A stretch of 64,000 bases of DNA, taken from NCBI GenBank assembly GCA_965219855.1, contig CBDCOR010000021.1:434001-498000 (forward strand), written 5' to 3'. Both the position numbers and the translations under genes were made by a program. Position 1 is the first letter of the stretch; each line of letters opens with the position of its first letter. Shown here piece after piece: positions 28,087 to 37,958 of the stretch. The stretch is from CAUZIZ01 sp965219855. GTDB lineage: Bacteria; Acidobacteriota; UBA6911; RPQK01; JAJDTT01. Below the pieces are notes generated by a model. That model was not told where the DNA came from. It made no database searches and saw nothing but the letters and a program-made list of their open reading frames with translations.

Positions 28087-28756
28087 ATTACGCCGGTGAT
28101 ATCAACGGCATGGGTAGCCGGTAGTCCTATCGTCGCCCTGGAAGCTGTCGTATCGCGCCGATCCTGAGCTCCGTAGAAATAAATCGTGGGAATCTGATAA
28201 GGATTGAGACGAGACCCCTCGAGCCACCGTGCAGCCGTCACAACAGCCCGAAGAGACGCATCGCCGGCCGCGGGGTGGTCGTGGTGGTTCATCTCCGTGC
28301 GATGGTGGGTGATAAGGATGTCGGGTCGCACCTGACGATACAGCTCAGCCAGGCGAAGAATGGCTTCTCGGGTGGCGACAAAAGGCTCATCGTCCATCCC
28401 CAGAAAGTGAGTCTTGTCGACCCCAACCGCAGCAGCCGCTGCCTCGAACTCAGCCTTCTTCTCCGCCTTGATCTGCTCCAGGAGTCGATTCTCCGACTCG
28501 GCGTCCAGCTTCTCTTGCTTGTCATCGTAGATACTCGGCGCGTGGGATCTTGCTCCATGCGTGACCGAGGCTACCTCGACCCTATCTCCCGCCTCACTGT
28601 GTCTGGCTATGGTGCCTGCGGCCAGATCGAAAGCGTCCGCTGGATGTGCGGTGACCACGAGCAAAGTTAACGACATTCTCACCTCCCGATTCAAAGATTG
28701 AAATCAATATTCGCGAAGGATACTCGGTCGGGAGTGGCAAGGCAATGCAGTGAGCA

Positions 28757-29107
28757 GTGAACGCCGCGCTCGTCGGATTCTGTGCCCTGGCCTACTGGTG
28801 GAGGCGCAAGCGTTCCGTTGAGGTGCTCGGATTCTTCTGGATTCTGGTGGCTTACGCTCCCTCTTGGATCATCCCCAATTCGGACCTCTTCAGTGAAAGT
28901 CGTCTCTATCTACCTTTCGCTGGCTTCTCCCTGGTGGTGACCTCACCTCTGGTGGGGAGAGGCGATCTGAAGTCCTGGTGTTGGCGCGCCTGCGGGGCGA
29001 CGCTCCTGCTAACGCTGTTGACGGTTCCTCTGTTGAAGTACGGCTTTTCGGGGTCCACGGGAGGGTTCTGGGGTAAATACTGCAACGTTTGCAGAGGAGG
29101 CTTGTGA
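28757..29107 (+). pseudogene. Fragment of a multi-pass membrane protein (TMTC-like)
   Basis: About 95 residues contain three hydrophobic segments and the phrase PNSDLFSESRLYLPFAG, which resembles the loop of large membrane TPR proteins of the TMTC type. Nothing of the expected 400 or more upstream residues or the TPR tail is present, so it is probably a remnant. No ribosome site is visible. Confidence 0.45.
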
Positions 29108-29132
29108 GTCGAGATCAACAACGGGCGCCGAG

Positions 29133-29164
29133 CTCGACCCCCGGTTCCAAGCCGGGGGGTCGAG
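29133..29164. repeat. GC-rich hairpin
   Basis: CTCGACCCCCGG and CCGGGGGGTCGAG pair around a short loop. There is no T-run, so it is not called a terminator. It lies between a gene remnant and the second mandelate-racemase-like gene. Confidence 0.4.
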
Positions 29165-29248
29165 GGATGTCGAATCCCATTAGACTCGTTGTTGGCCGTG
29201 GCCGTGGAGGCTGTGGCTGAGGTCACCCCATCGGGATAGACTTCGACC

Positions 29249-30503
29249 GTGAACCGAAGGCGATTCCTCCAGCAGGCTACAAGCATGGGCGCCTCGACCG
29301 TGGCAACCGTCGTGGCCGGCACCGGAGTGGCTCCCGCCTCGGCTACCGGAGAAGGCCCGGCAGCGCAGATGTCCCGCGCCAGATATGGGGAGTCCCTGCC
29401 GATCCGGGACATCACCGTTCAACTGGTCCAGTCTGACTGTGGCCGCAAGTGGACCCACGTGCGGGTCCACAGCAAGGAAGGTCTCAGCGGCATCGGCGAG
29501 GCTACCTACAGCCGCAAGGAGACTGTGGTGGCCAGAATGGTGGAGGCCCTGAAGCCCCACATCCTGGGCCGGGATGCCTTCGACATCGAAGGCATCTATC
29601 GAGACCTCTACTCCGGCGGTGGAACCGCCTATCGAACCGGCGGAATCATATTCACCAGTGCCATCAGTGGCATCGACCAGGCCCTCTGGGACCTCAAGGG
29701 GAAGGCTCTCGGGGCTCCTGTCTGCACCCTCCTGGGCGGTCCCCGCACCTCCCGGGTACCCGTCTACTCCCACTTTGGAGGACCGGACCAGAACACTCTC
29801 GTAGCCAACGCTCAGAGCGTTCTCGGCGAAGGCTTCAAAGCCCTCAAGTCGGGCATCAGCATCTTGGAAGCTCGGGGTCCGAGGATCAGCCGCGAAGAGT
29901 TGAGGAATATCGACAGCCGTTATGCAACCCTTCGCCAATCGCTGGGGGAGGAGATCCTGCTCATGGACGATCCCCACGCCGCCTTCGACCCCACTTCCGC
30001 ACTGGAAGTCGCCCGCCTGCTCGAACCCTATCGACTTCTGTTCTTCGAGGAGCCCACCATTCCAGAAGATCCCGAGGGTTACGCCCGCGTGCGAGCAGGG
30101 ACCACGACTCCCATTGCCGGTTCGGAGCGTCTGACCAACAAGCACCGCTTCAACGATTTTCTCCGGGCTGGCGCCATCGATGTGGCCCAACCGGACCCCG
30201 TCTACATCGGTGGCATAACAGAAATGAGAAAAGTTTGCTCATTAGCCGAGACCTATCAGGTCTCGATCGCGCCTCACAACACCAAGGGACCGGTCGGGAC
30301 CATGGCCGCCGCCCACGTGATGGCTGCGATTCCCAACCCACTCATTCTGGAATGGATCGCTCCCAGCCGCATCCCATGGCGCAATGATGTCCCTCAAGGA
30401 TCCCATGGTCTTGGAGGACGGAGCGCTGGTGGTGCCAGACCGGCCGGGCCTGGGTGTGGAGTTCGATGAAGATGCCCTCCAACCACACCTGGTTCCCTAT
30501 TGA
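29249..30503 (+). pseudogene. Second mandelate racemase/muconate lactonizing-type enzyme, frameshifted near the C-terminus
   Basis: The start is GTG 29249, giving a clear Tat signal (NRRRFLQQA then an Ala-rich stretch). The enolase-superfamily barrel has K200 in FKALKSG, D240/D241 and H243 in LMDDPHA, E267/E268 in FFEEPT, E293 in GSERL and H343 in APHNT. The frame leaves the family pattern at the CCC run 30391-30393. One base less would continue as LKDPMVLEDGALVVPDRPG, the normal C-terminal strand, ending at 30503. As it stands, the protein ends at 30469 with an unrelated Gly/Arg-rich tail. It is only distantly similar to the gene at 1290. Confidence 0.8.
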
Positions 30504-30581
30504 AGTCATTCTTGCGAGTCCTGCAGCCTGATAACGGAGAGGAATTCGGTTGACTGCCTGCGATTCTCTTCTCTAGCCTAA

Positions 30582-31195
30582 GTGGGTTCCGAAGATTGCA
30601 TACACTGGGACGAATCCAGCGTCACCAGCATAGGCGCTAACTTTCATCCGGACACGCACAGCTCAATCGTGTGGGACCCCCGTCAGCAGCTCTACGTGTG
30701 GTTCACTCGACCGACCGACCGCTACGGCGATGGCGATAACCTGGTTCGCGGCGCCACGCGTCGGGTGGCCCGCATGTCGAACCGGAGACTCTGGGTCCAG
30801 TGGCCCCTGGACACGCAGACCATCCTCATCCCCGATGCAGATGATGCGACCGAGAGCTCCGACCTTGTTTTCGAGGGATCCAACTTCTTCTACGGTATGC
30901 CGACGAGCTACCACGCGGGTATCTACTGGGGCTTCGCCTGGCCGTACAAGAGAAAGGCAGAGACGATCGACACCCAGCTGGCCATCAGCCGAAAATGGAC
31001 GCGTCTTCGAGCGCTTGCCGGGCCGCCCGCGACTCATCACGCTGGGGCCCGAAGGGGCCTGGGACGACGGTATGGTGTTCGCCTCGCAGTGGCTGGAGGT
31101 CGGCGACCTGGGAAAAGGATGTAACCCATTGATCTATAATTGGATAGGTCCTCCTCCAGGTGCTTGTCCAAAACCTCGGCCAAAGTTCCGTTCTC
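30582..31195 (+). pseudogene. GH32-like propeller protein remnant
   Basis: Only a middle part of a GH32-like propeller remains (SSIVWDPRQQLYVWFTRP, HAGIYWGFAWPYKR, QLAISR). The frame shifts at the A-run 30992-30995 and continues as NGRVFERLPGRPRLITLGP and GAWDDGMVFASQWLEVGDLG. Both ends are missing. It is the same broad family as the protein at 21900. Type and order of motifs are clear; the original length is not. Confidence 0.6.
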
Positions 31196-31388
31196 GAATG
31201 GGGCAGCTCTGCTGGGGGAGCACTAAGCTGAAACTTCATTTGCGAGCATAGCTTTGGCCTCCAGGCCAAAGTCTTCTTGATTCGAGCCTTTGGCTCGGAC
31301 GGCGGCCTGGAGCCCACCGCTACGCCGGGCCCAAAGTTTCTTTCTCGAATGGGGCCAGCACCGCTGGGGGCTCCACTGATCTGAAACG
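31180..31388. repeat. Imperfect direct repeats flanking a dispersed hairpin repeat
   Basis: A stretch of about 58 bp at 31180-31238 (CCAAAGTT, TTCTCGAATGGGGC, CTGCTGGGGG, CTGAAAC) recurs at 31331-31388. Between them lie TTTGGCCTCCAGGCCAAAG (31253-31271) and a copy of the dispersed GGCGGCCTGGAG repeat (31278-31324). No gene is seen in this 200-bp stretch. Confidence 0.6.
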
Positions 31389-31437
31389 TAACATTGATCA
31401 GGGAACAGTGAGGAGTTCAAGGTCAAGCAGCTCAATT

Positions 31438-31764
31438 ATGGCGGGCTTGGGCACGAAGGTCTTGCCTGTCGCGCTGTCGGTTCTGTGTGTGTTTAAGCTC
31501 CCAGGAGCCCAGCAGACCGAGCGTCAGCCGGTCCTGACCAGAGACAACGGCAAGCCGTTGCCATTTGATGCGCCCCGCATTCTTTCCTTTCCCAACCGCA
31601 TGGGCAACCTGGTAGGTTCTCCCTTCCAGTTTCAGCAGCATGGCCAGAGCGGGGCGGAAGTAAGTGAAGTATTCCCCCACGTCGCCGGGGTGGTCGATGA
31701 CCTGTGCATCATCCGCTCTATTCAATATGCCCAGAAATCGTCAGGTTTGTTCATCGCAACGTAG
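31438..31764 (+). pseudogene. DUF1501 protein, N-terminal remnant
   Basis: About 100 residues match the early part of DUF1501 proteins (GSPFQFQQHGQSGAEVSEVFP and VVDDLCIIRS), after a signal-like segment. The remaining roughly 300 residues are absent, and the 3' end overlaps the tail of the binding-protein gene on the other strand. A complete DUF1501 gene exists at 58507. Confidence 0.6.
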
Positions 31765-32726
31765 TCGCCGACGTTCTCTGGCGTAATCTCCACGCTTTCG
31801 ACGGGCCATCGTTTGGGGACCTGCTCGCCGCGCAGGACCTTGAGCAGCGCTTTCACCGAGTCGCGACCGTGCGCCCTGGGAGGCAGCATCAACGTGTGCT
31901 TGCCGATGCCCGCCAGGATCATCTTCAGCCAACCATTGTAGTTGTCCTGGGACGTGATGAAGGGCTTGCCGGCCCGCATCATGTCGTCGGTTACCCCTGC
32001 CTCCCTCAGGGCATGGATGCCTCCCAGGGCCATTTCGCCCCCGTCGAAATGAATGCCGTCGAGATCTCGATGGGCGTTCACGAGGTTCTCGGTGACTCTC
32101 AGCCCACTGGCGCGGGACCAATCGCCCGCCTGGCGCACCGCCTCGATCCCGGGGTACTTTTCCAGCACCGCATCGTAGGCTGCATTCCTCTCCACCGCCG
32201 GACCGGAGCCCGGGATGCCCTCGACGATGGCGATCTTTCCCTTTCCACCCAGCAGCTCGATCAGCTTGTCGAAAGAGCGAAACGCAACGGAGTAAAAATC
32301 AGATGACACGAAGGTCGCATAGTTGTCGCTGGAGACTTTCCGGTCGACGATAACCACTGAAACCCCTTCGCGCTCGCACTGATCGAGGATGGGGCCGGCC
32401 ACGTCGTCGGTGGTTGCGCCAATGATGAGCCCGTCCACGCCCTTTGCCAGCAGATCCTCTAGATCCGCCAGTTGCTTGCTGGGAGAATCGTGGGCATCGG
32501 TGATGAACAGGCGTACGTCTTGATGCTTATCGGCCTCCTCCTGAATCGCCTCTCTCAACGCTGTACGCCAGGTATTCGTTTCCGAGGCGTCGCTGAAACC
32601 GATGGTCCAGCGAGTCTTCTCTTCGCTGCGAGAGGATTGCCAGATCCTGACCGACGCAGCCACACCCAAAGCCAAAATGGCGGCGCCACGAATGAAGGCC
32701 CGTCGTGCGAATCGGCTCTTGGACAT
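31722..32726 (-). CDS. Periplasmic sugar-type substrate-binding protein
   Basis: This protein of about 334 residues has the periplasmic binding protein I / LacI-like fold used by ABC importers for ribose and similar sugars (PF13407-like). TIGFSDASETNTWR begins the domain, followed by DLLAKGVDGLIIGATTDD, VVIVDRKV and GIHALREAG. The Tat signal (RRAFIRGAAILALG) supports ATG 32726; frames from further upstream add up to 61 residues of low plausibility. No permease or ATPase gene is next to it, so the partners must be elsewhere. The ligand is unknown. Confidence 0.87.
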   Translation of the reverse strand: MSKSRFARRAFIRGAAILALGVAASVRIWQSSRSEEKTRWTIGFSDASETNTWRTALREAIQEEADKHQDVRLFITDAHDSPSKQLADLEDLLAKGVDGLIIGATTDDVAGPILDQCEREGVSVVIVDRKVSSDNYATFVSSDFYSVAFRSFDKLIELLGGKGKIAIVEGIPGSGPAVERNAAYDAVLEKYPGIEAVRQAGDWSRASGLRVTENLVNAHRDLDGIHFDGGEMALGGIHALREAGVTDDMMRAGKPFITSQDNYNGWLKMILAGIGKHTLMLPPRAHGRDSVKALLKVLRGEQVPKRWPVESVEITPENVGDYVAMNKPDDFWAY

Positions 32727-32962
32727 GGTTGGCGTTTCGAGTGACGCGAATGAAGCCTTATGAGCGATCATGGTACGCGTGCCAGTGGGCTTTCGCAAGG
32801 TGCTGGTCACTGGACGATTGCACCCAGTCACGTCGAGGTTCCGCTTCTCTGCTTGACCCGTCTGTTTTCTCGAAGGTACAATCGCGGCCGAATATCGATT
32901 ACGCTCCATCGTGGCGCTTCCGATGACTACGATGGGGAGCCCTCCCCTAAAAGGTTCGACAA

Positions 32963-35032
32963 GTGGATTCGACGAACATGAGAACTCGCGTCGGCGTAGA
33001 CACGGGCGGCACCTTCACCGATCTTGTTGCAGCGGATGAAGAGACGGGGCAGCTGATCGTTGCCAAGGAACCATCCACGCCGACCAGGCCGGCCCTCGCG
33101 GTTGCCCGTGTATTGCGAGAGACGGGCAGGCGTCCGTCAGACATCGGCTTCTTGATCCTGGGGACAACAGTTGCAACTAATGCTCTGATTCAGCGAACTG
33201 GAGCTCGTGTGGCATGTATCACGACCAGGGGCTTTGAGGATGTGCCTTTCATTCAAAGAATCGATAGAGAAGAGGTCTACAACCCTCAGTGGCAAAAGCC
33301 CAAACCTCTCGTTAAGCGTGCGAATTGCCTTGGCTTGGCCGAGCGCGTCGATTACGCCGGACGGATCATCGAGCCTCTAGAGCGAGATGAGTTGGAGCGC
33401 ATAGGAAAGCTGATCGATGAACGCCTGCCGGAAGACGGAGTCGAGGCTCTGGCCGTGTGCCTGCTCTTCTCGTACCTCAACGGCGAGCACGAGCTGGCGC
33501 TGAAAGAGTATCTGGAGCAAGGCTACCCGGAGCTGAGCTGCTCGCTGTCTCACCAGGTATGCCCGATGTGGCGTGAGTTCGAACGCACCTCGACCACGAT
33601 CGCCGATGCCTTCGTCAAGCCAGTCACCGCGAAATACATTGACGGTCTGAACCAGGAGTTTGCCGAACTGGAGCTGCAAGCCCCCTGGTGTCTGATGAAG
33701 TCCAACGGTGGCAGCATGCTCTCGGAGAGTGCCGCGGAGCAGCCGGTGCAGACCCTCCTTTCCGGCCTGGCGGGTGGCGTCATCGGTGGAAACTACTTCG
33801 GTGAACTGGCTGGACACTCCAACATCTTCACCCTCGACATGGGCGGAACGAGTTGCGACGTGGGCTTGGTCCGGGATGGCCAGCAGGCCTACGCGAGCGA
33901 GTTCCAACTCGGATTCGGGCTGCCGATCTCGGTCCCTTGCGTCGATATCTCGACCATCGGGGCAGGAGGAGGATCGGTGGGCTGGATTGATAAGGGAGGA
34001 TTCTTGCGGGTGGGTCCTCTCAGCGCCGGGGCCTCCCCGGGCCCTGCCGCGTACGGGCAGGGGGGTACCGAGGCGACAGTGACGGACGCGAACCTGGTTC
34101 TGGGTTACCTCAGCCCAACCTACTTCCTCGGTGGAAGGATGTCGCTCTCCGAGGATAAGGCCAGGGAAGCCATCCAACCCTTGGGGGAGAAGCTGGAGAT
34201 TTCGACAACGGAGGCGGCCGAATCGATCCGCAGAGTCGTGAACGAGAACATGGCAAACGCGTTGCGGCTCGTGGCCGTGAATCAGGGAGTCGACCCCAGG
34301 GAGTTTGCTCTGGTGGCGTTCGGCGGAGCCGGGCCGCTCCATGCCGTGGCCGTCGCCGAAGCCCTGCGAATTCCGCGTGTACTGGTACCGCTTCACCCCG
34401 GTCACTGTTCCGCCTTCGGGGCGCTCATCTCGGATTGGCGAGTGGACAAGGTTCTGACACGTCTCTATCGTTCAGACACTCTCGACGCCGCCACACTTGA
34501 CAAGGAGTTCCAGCAACTGACCGAAGCGGCACTGGAAGAACTCCTCGGCGAGGGTTTCCAGGGCAACCCTGTCGTCCTTCGAAGCATCGACATGCGGTAC
34601 CAGGGCCAAAACTACGAGCAGGAAGTGAGTGTCGAGGAGGGATCGATCAGTGGCGATGTGCTGCGTCGAGCGCTGGCCCAGTTCGCCGCACAGCACGAAG
34701 CTTTCTCCGGCTCCGCACATCTGGACGCCGTGATCGAGCTCGTCAACCTGCGTGTTACGGCCATAGGCCCCTCTTCCAGGATCCAGCTCGAAGAGCTGGC
34801 AAGAGGAACGTCTGCTCAGCCGGTCGCTCACCGGCCAGTTTTCTTCCCACGCGACGGTCTCGTCGAGACCGCGGTTTACCGACGTGAGGAGCTGCCCGGT
34901 GGATGTCGTCTGAGCGGCCCCGCAATTGTCGAGGAGATGGCCTCTACCACGCTGGTGCCGGCTGACTCTACCCTGAGTGTCGATGAACATGGCTTGATTA
35001 CCATCTTCCGCGAGGAGGTACTCGATGGCTGA
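32963..35032 (+). CDS. hyuA: Hydantoinase/oxoprolinase subunit A
   Basis: This 689-residue ATP-dependent amidohydrolase subunit has the ASKHA-type ATP site: RVGVDTGGTFTDLVA near the N-terminus and NIFTLDMGGTSCDVGLV near residue 290. The C-terminal hydantoinase domain is complete. The family includes N-methylhydantoinase, 5-oxoprolinase and acetone or acetophenone carboxylases; the sequence alone does not choose among them. The start is GTG 32963 (AAGG 8 nt upstream) or ATG 32978. It overlaps hyuB by 8 bp, so the two are translationally coupled. Confidence 0.92.
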   Translation: MDSTNMRTRVGVDTGGTFTDLVAADEETGQLIVAKEPSTPTRPALAVARVLRETGRRPSDIGFLILGTTVATNALIQRTGARVACITTRGFEDVPFIQRIDREEVYNPQWQKPKPLVKRANCLGLAERVDYAGRIIEPLERDELERIGKLIDERLPEDGVEALAVCLLFSYLNGEHELALKEYLEQGYPELSCSLSHQVCPMWREFERTSTTIADAFVKPVTAKYIDGLNQEFAELELQAPWCLMKSNGGSMLSESAAEQPVQTLLSGLAGGVIGGNYFGELAGHSNIFTLDMGGTSCDVGLVRDGQQAYASEFQLGFGLPISVPCVDISTIGAGGGSVGWIDKGGFLRVGPLSAGASPGPAAYGQGGTEATVTDANLVLGYLSPTYFLGGRMSLSEDKAREAIQPLGEKLEISTTEAAESIRRVVNENMANALRLVAVNQGVDPREFALVAFGGAGPLHAVAVAEALRIPRVLVPLHPGHCSAFGALISDWRVDKVLTRLYRSDTLDAATLDKEFQQLTEAALEELLGEGFQGNPVVLRSIDMRYQGQNYEQEVSVEEGSISGDVLRRALAQFAAQHEAFSGSAHLDAVIELVNLRVTAIGPSSRIQLEELARGTSAQPVAHRPVFFPRDGLVETAVYRREELPGGCRLSGPAIVEEMASTTLVPADSTLSVDEHGLITIFREEVLDG

Positions 35033-36890
35033 TTTTGATCCCGTCTCCTTGCTGACTCTCCATAACCGCCTGGTCACGATCTGCGAGGAGATGGCGCTGG
35101 TGATGATGAAGACGGCCTACTCGACCATCTTCAGCGAAGGGCTCGATTTCTGCTGCGTCATCCTGAACAAGGATGCTGAGATCATCGCGGAGACCGAGTA
35201 TACGCCCTCCATGATAGGTGCCATGACCCACACCATGAAATGGACCATCGAGGAGATGGGATTGGAGAGTTTCGCTCCCGGGGACGTGATCATCCACAAC
35301 GACTCCTACCGAGGCGGATGCCACCTGCCGGAGCACATGGTGATGAAGCCGGTCTTCCTCGACGGCGAACTCTTCGGCTTTGTGGGCAATATGGGCCACG
35401 TCGCCGAGATCGGAGGCAAGGCTCCGGGGAGTTTTGCCGCCGACGCCACGGACATCTACCAGGAGGGTCTTCGCCTGCCTCCGGTCAAGCTGATGGACCG
35501 AGGCAAACACGTCCCAGACGTGTGGAGGATCATCATGGCCAACCATCGCACGCCACGCAATACGTGGGGGGACTTCCACGCCATGATCGGCTCGCTCCAA
35601 GTCGCCGAAAGGCGATTGGCGGAACTGGTAGCCAAGTACGGCAAGACGTATATCGAGGAAGCGACTCGCCAACTCATGGACTACTCGGAGCGATGTCTGC
35701 GCGCCGAGATCCGCGAAATTCCAGACGGTACCTACCACTTCCAGCATTGGCTCGAGGACGACGGCATCTCCGCGAAAATGATCCCGATTGAGGTCACCAT
35801 CGTCGTCCGTGACGATGAGGTGATCGTCGATTTCACGGGTTCATCGCCTCAAGTCAAAGGACCCATCAACTGTACCTGGGTCGTGGCTGCCTCCGCGACC
35901 TACATCCCCATACTCTCGCTCACGGACCCGCATGTCCCTCGCAATTCAGGTGCGTTTAGACCCATCACCATCATTGCGCCGCCCGGGACGGTCGTCAACG
36001 TTCGACATCCCGGGCCCTGCGTAGCGGGTAACACCGACACGCAGATCAAACTGATCGATATCATCCTGGCGGCGTTCAGCCAGGTGATCCCTCGCAAGAT
36101 AACGGCCGCATCGGGAGGTTCCAGCAGCAACTTCCTGATTGGCGGCGTCCATCCCGATACGGGCCAGTACTACAGCAACTATAGCTTTGACGGACAAGGC
36201 GCAGGGGCCACGGCCTACAAGGACGGGAACGACGCGGAAGTACCCAGGCACGGCAATTGCCGCAATACCCCCACCGAGGTCTTCGAGGGACGTTATCCGC
36301 TCAGGACCCTGGAATATCGCCTGGTCACGGACTCCGGCGGTCCCGGCAGATTTCGGGGTGGGCTCGGACTCAGCCGCAAATACGAAGTCACCGCGCCAGA
36401 GGTCACCGTGAGTGCTCTGTTCGATCGGCTGGAGGTCAAGCCCTGGGGACTGTTTGGTGGGAAAGAGGGCATGAACTCCAGACTCCTCATCAAGAAGAAG
36501 GGGGAGGATCGGTGGCAGACCTTCGCGGAGGCCTATCAGCGGCCGTCGGCCAGCAAGTTCACGAACGCGCTCGTCACCGGGGGTGATCTGATTCAAATCG
36601 TGACCCCGGGCGGGGGTGGATTCGGCGACCCCCTGGACCGTCCGGTGGAACTCGTTCTGGAAGACGTGAAGGAGGGATACGTCTCGCCCGACTCAGCCCA
36701 GCGGAACTACGGAGTGGTTCTTGAACGCACCGGGAGGGGGCTGCGAGTCGACGAAGAAGGAACTCGCCTGAAGCGTGAACACCAGCGCTCACTCCGTGTG
36801 GAGCCATTGCCAGTCTACGATTGGTGGCCCGATGAGTCGGAGCAAGCCGCCCAGGATCAGCTCATCGGGCGGCGCGCCCGCGGGGGGTAG
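35025..36890 (+). CDS. hyuB: Hydantoinase/oxoprolinase subunit B
   Basis: This 621-residue partner of the A subunit carries the amidohydrolase-type active site. Family segments seen are DVIIHNDSYRGGCHLPEH, GNMGHVAEIGGKAPGS, CVAGNTDTQIKL, and a Gly-rich PGGGGFGDPLDRP near the C-terminus. It is somewhat longer than the typical 520-580 residues owing to a charged C-terminal tail. It is followed after 42 bp by a tiny zinc-ribbon gene in the same direction. Confidence 0.92.
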   Translation: MADFDPVSLLTLHNRLVTICEEMALVMMKTAYSTIFSEGLDFCCVILNKDAEIIAETEYTPSMIGAMTHTMKWTIEEMGLESFAPGDVIIHNDSYRGGCHLPEHMVMKPVFLDGELFGFVGNMGHVAEIGGKAPGSFAADATDIYQEGLRLPPVKLMDRGKHVPDVWRIIMANHRTPRNTWGDFHAMIGSLQVAERRLAELVAKYGKTYIEEATRQLMDYSERCLRAEIREIPDGTYHFQHWLEDDGISAKMIPIEVTIVVRDDEVIVDFTGSSPQVKGPINCTWVVAASATYIPILSLTDPHVPRNSGAFRPITIIAPPGTVVNVRHPGPCVAGNTDTQIKLIDIILAAFSQVIPRKITAASGGSSSNFLIGGVHPDTGQYYSNYSFDGQGAGATAYKDGNDAEVPRHGNCRNTPTEVFEGRYPLRTLEYRLVTDSGGPGRFRGGLGLSRKYEVTAPEVTVSALFDRLEVKPWGLFGGKEGMNSRLLIKKKGEDRWQTFAEAYQRPSASKFTNALVTGGDLIQIVTPGGGGFGDPLDRPVELVLEDVKEGYVSPDSAQRNYGVVLERTGRGLRVDEEGTRLKREHQRSLRVEPLPVYDWWPDESEQAAQDQLIGRRARGG

Positions 36891-36932
36891 TGACAGGTTT
36901 CAGCAAGAGGGTCGCAACGAAAGGAGACGGCT

Positions 36933-37127
36933 TTGGGTCGCTGGAAAGACATCGCCCTACCCTGGCACGAGACCAACATCATGAACTGTTCGCTGTGCGG
37001 CAAGATGATCCCGCATCGGATGTGGATTGTCGAAGTGGACGAGCAGGAGAAAGAGTTCTGCAACCCTAACTGCGAACAGTTGTATTTCAAGTACTGGCTA
37101 CCGACTCACGCAAAGAAGTCTCGGTGA
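36933..37127 (+). CDS. Small zinc-ribbon protein downstream of hyuAB
   Basis: The 64 codons start at TTG 36933, with AAGGAG about 6 nt upstream. Two cysteine pairs, CSLCGKM and CNPNC, with HRMWIVEVDEQEKEFC between them, make a four-Cys zinc site like the treble-clef/TRASH type. It lies 42 bp after hyuB and is probably in the operon. Acetone carboxylases have a small zinc-binding third subunit, so a comparable accessory role is an attractive guess, but the sequence is not recognisably homologous. Confidence 0.65.
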   Translation: MGRWKDIALPWHETNIMNCSLCGKMIPHRMWIVEVDEQEKEFCNPNCEQLYFKYWLPTHAKKSR

Positions 37128-37150
37128 TTCCCGCGAGTCGAGGGGGCGGG

Positions 37151-37280
37151 CTTGAATAGTGAGCAGTGATCAGCGAGCAGTACCGGAAACAGCTGCAGCC
37201 AACAGTGCCGCGAACGACTTGACTTGTCTGCAATACGAGCCCAAGTTCCGAGGAGAGAGCTGGACAACTGCAAAATCTTC
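37151..37280. repeat. Dispersed repeat of about 125 bp, copy 1
   Basis: CTTGAATAGTGAGCAGTGAT, AGTACCGGAAACAGCTGCAGC, CTTGACTTGTCTGCAATA and TTCCGAGGAG occur in the same order and spacing at 51162-51287. There is no reading frame in common and no terminal inverted repeat. Confidence 0.7.
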
Positions 37281-37334
37281 CCTTATCCGGGCTAGCCAAG
37301 CTAGCCGCCTGGCCTGGACTTTTTCCCCTTCTGG

Positions 37335-37804
37335 GAGGCTGCTTCAGCAGCCTGGCGCGAAGCGTAATAGACCGGTCCTTTAGGGCCGGGGATCCGGGTG
37401 AGGTGATTGGCTAGCCCGCTTCAGCGGGCTTCTCGAGTAAGGGCTTCAGCCAGGATCCTAGCCCTTTGTCCACGACGAAGCTTGATTCAGCTTCCCCAGG
37501 GCTCCCTAGATTCCCAGCCCGGGTCGTCATTACAATTACATGCCCGGTGGGTAAGGATCGATCTGCCTCCGAATGCCTTCTCTGAGATCGATTTGCATTC
37601 AACGAATCCCATCGAGCCAAACGGTGCGATCCTGCAAGGATCTGTCCAAGAGCGGGTTCCTGGAGATCCACACGGGGGACCGGATCCTGGCTGAAGCCTC
37701 TATTCGAGAAGCACGCTGATCGGGCTAGCAATCACCTCACCCGGATCCCCGGCCCTAAAGGACCGGTCTATTACGCTTCGCGCCAGCCCGCTGAAGCGGG
37801 CTCC
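37335..37804. repeat. Long inverted repeat (two arms of about 123 bp, loop about 223 bp)
   Basis: The left arm 37335-37458 and right arm 37682-37804 are near-perfect reverse complements, sharing GCGCGAAGCGTAATAGACC, GGTCCTTTAGGGCCGGGGAT and GGCTTCAGCCAGGATCC. Each arm contains small hairpins (GCCCGCTTCAGCGGGC). The loop shows no supported gene. The whole region 37128-37958 between the zinc-ribbon and sulfatase genes has no other recognised feature. Confidence 0.8.
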
Positions 37805-37958
37805 TGGATAGGATTCAACCCCCGGGGTAGCTCACTTCACATCGCCAACGCTGTCCGGGCTACACGCAAGAGGTGTGGGCGATGACCCCTGAAGTCTGGC
37901 AGAGTTTCGATCTGAATGATTCAGCGCCCCCTGGCGGTGAGGAATCCGGGCTAGATTT

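Larger units (their letters stand above)
26557..28676 (-). pseudogene. PIG-L/LmbE-type deacetylase, split by an IS4-type element
   Basis: The N-terminal 196 residues run from ATG 28676 (after GGGAGGTGAG) to the insertion at 28087, and the rest lies at 26770-26557. Removing the element and one 9-bp repeat joins VDITGVI to EKKKAALAAFATQ in frame, giving a protein of about 270 residues. The family deacetylates sugar amides using zinc. HHDHPAA supplies the second-histidine motif. The first motif reads AHPADAF rather than AHPDDE, so the usual base Asp is Ala; such variants occur in catabolic sub-branches, so this may predate the insertion. Confidence 0.88.

Noticed and set aside
29133..29164. Intrinsic terminator
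   Set aside because: The stem is strong, but no T-run follows and the upstream gene is only a remnant.
33377..34405. A 342-codon minus-strand frame inside hyuA
   Set aside because: It is antisense to a clear hydantoinase subunit and has a composition typical of a shadow frame.
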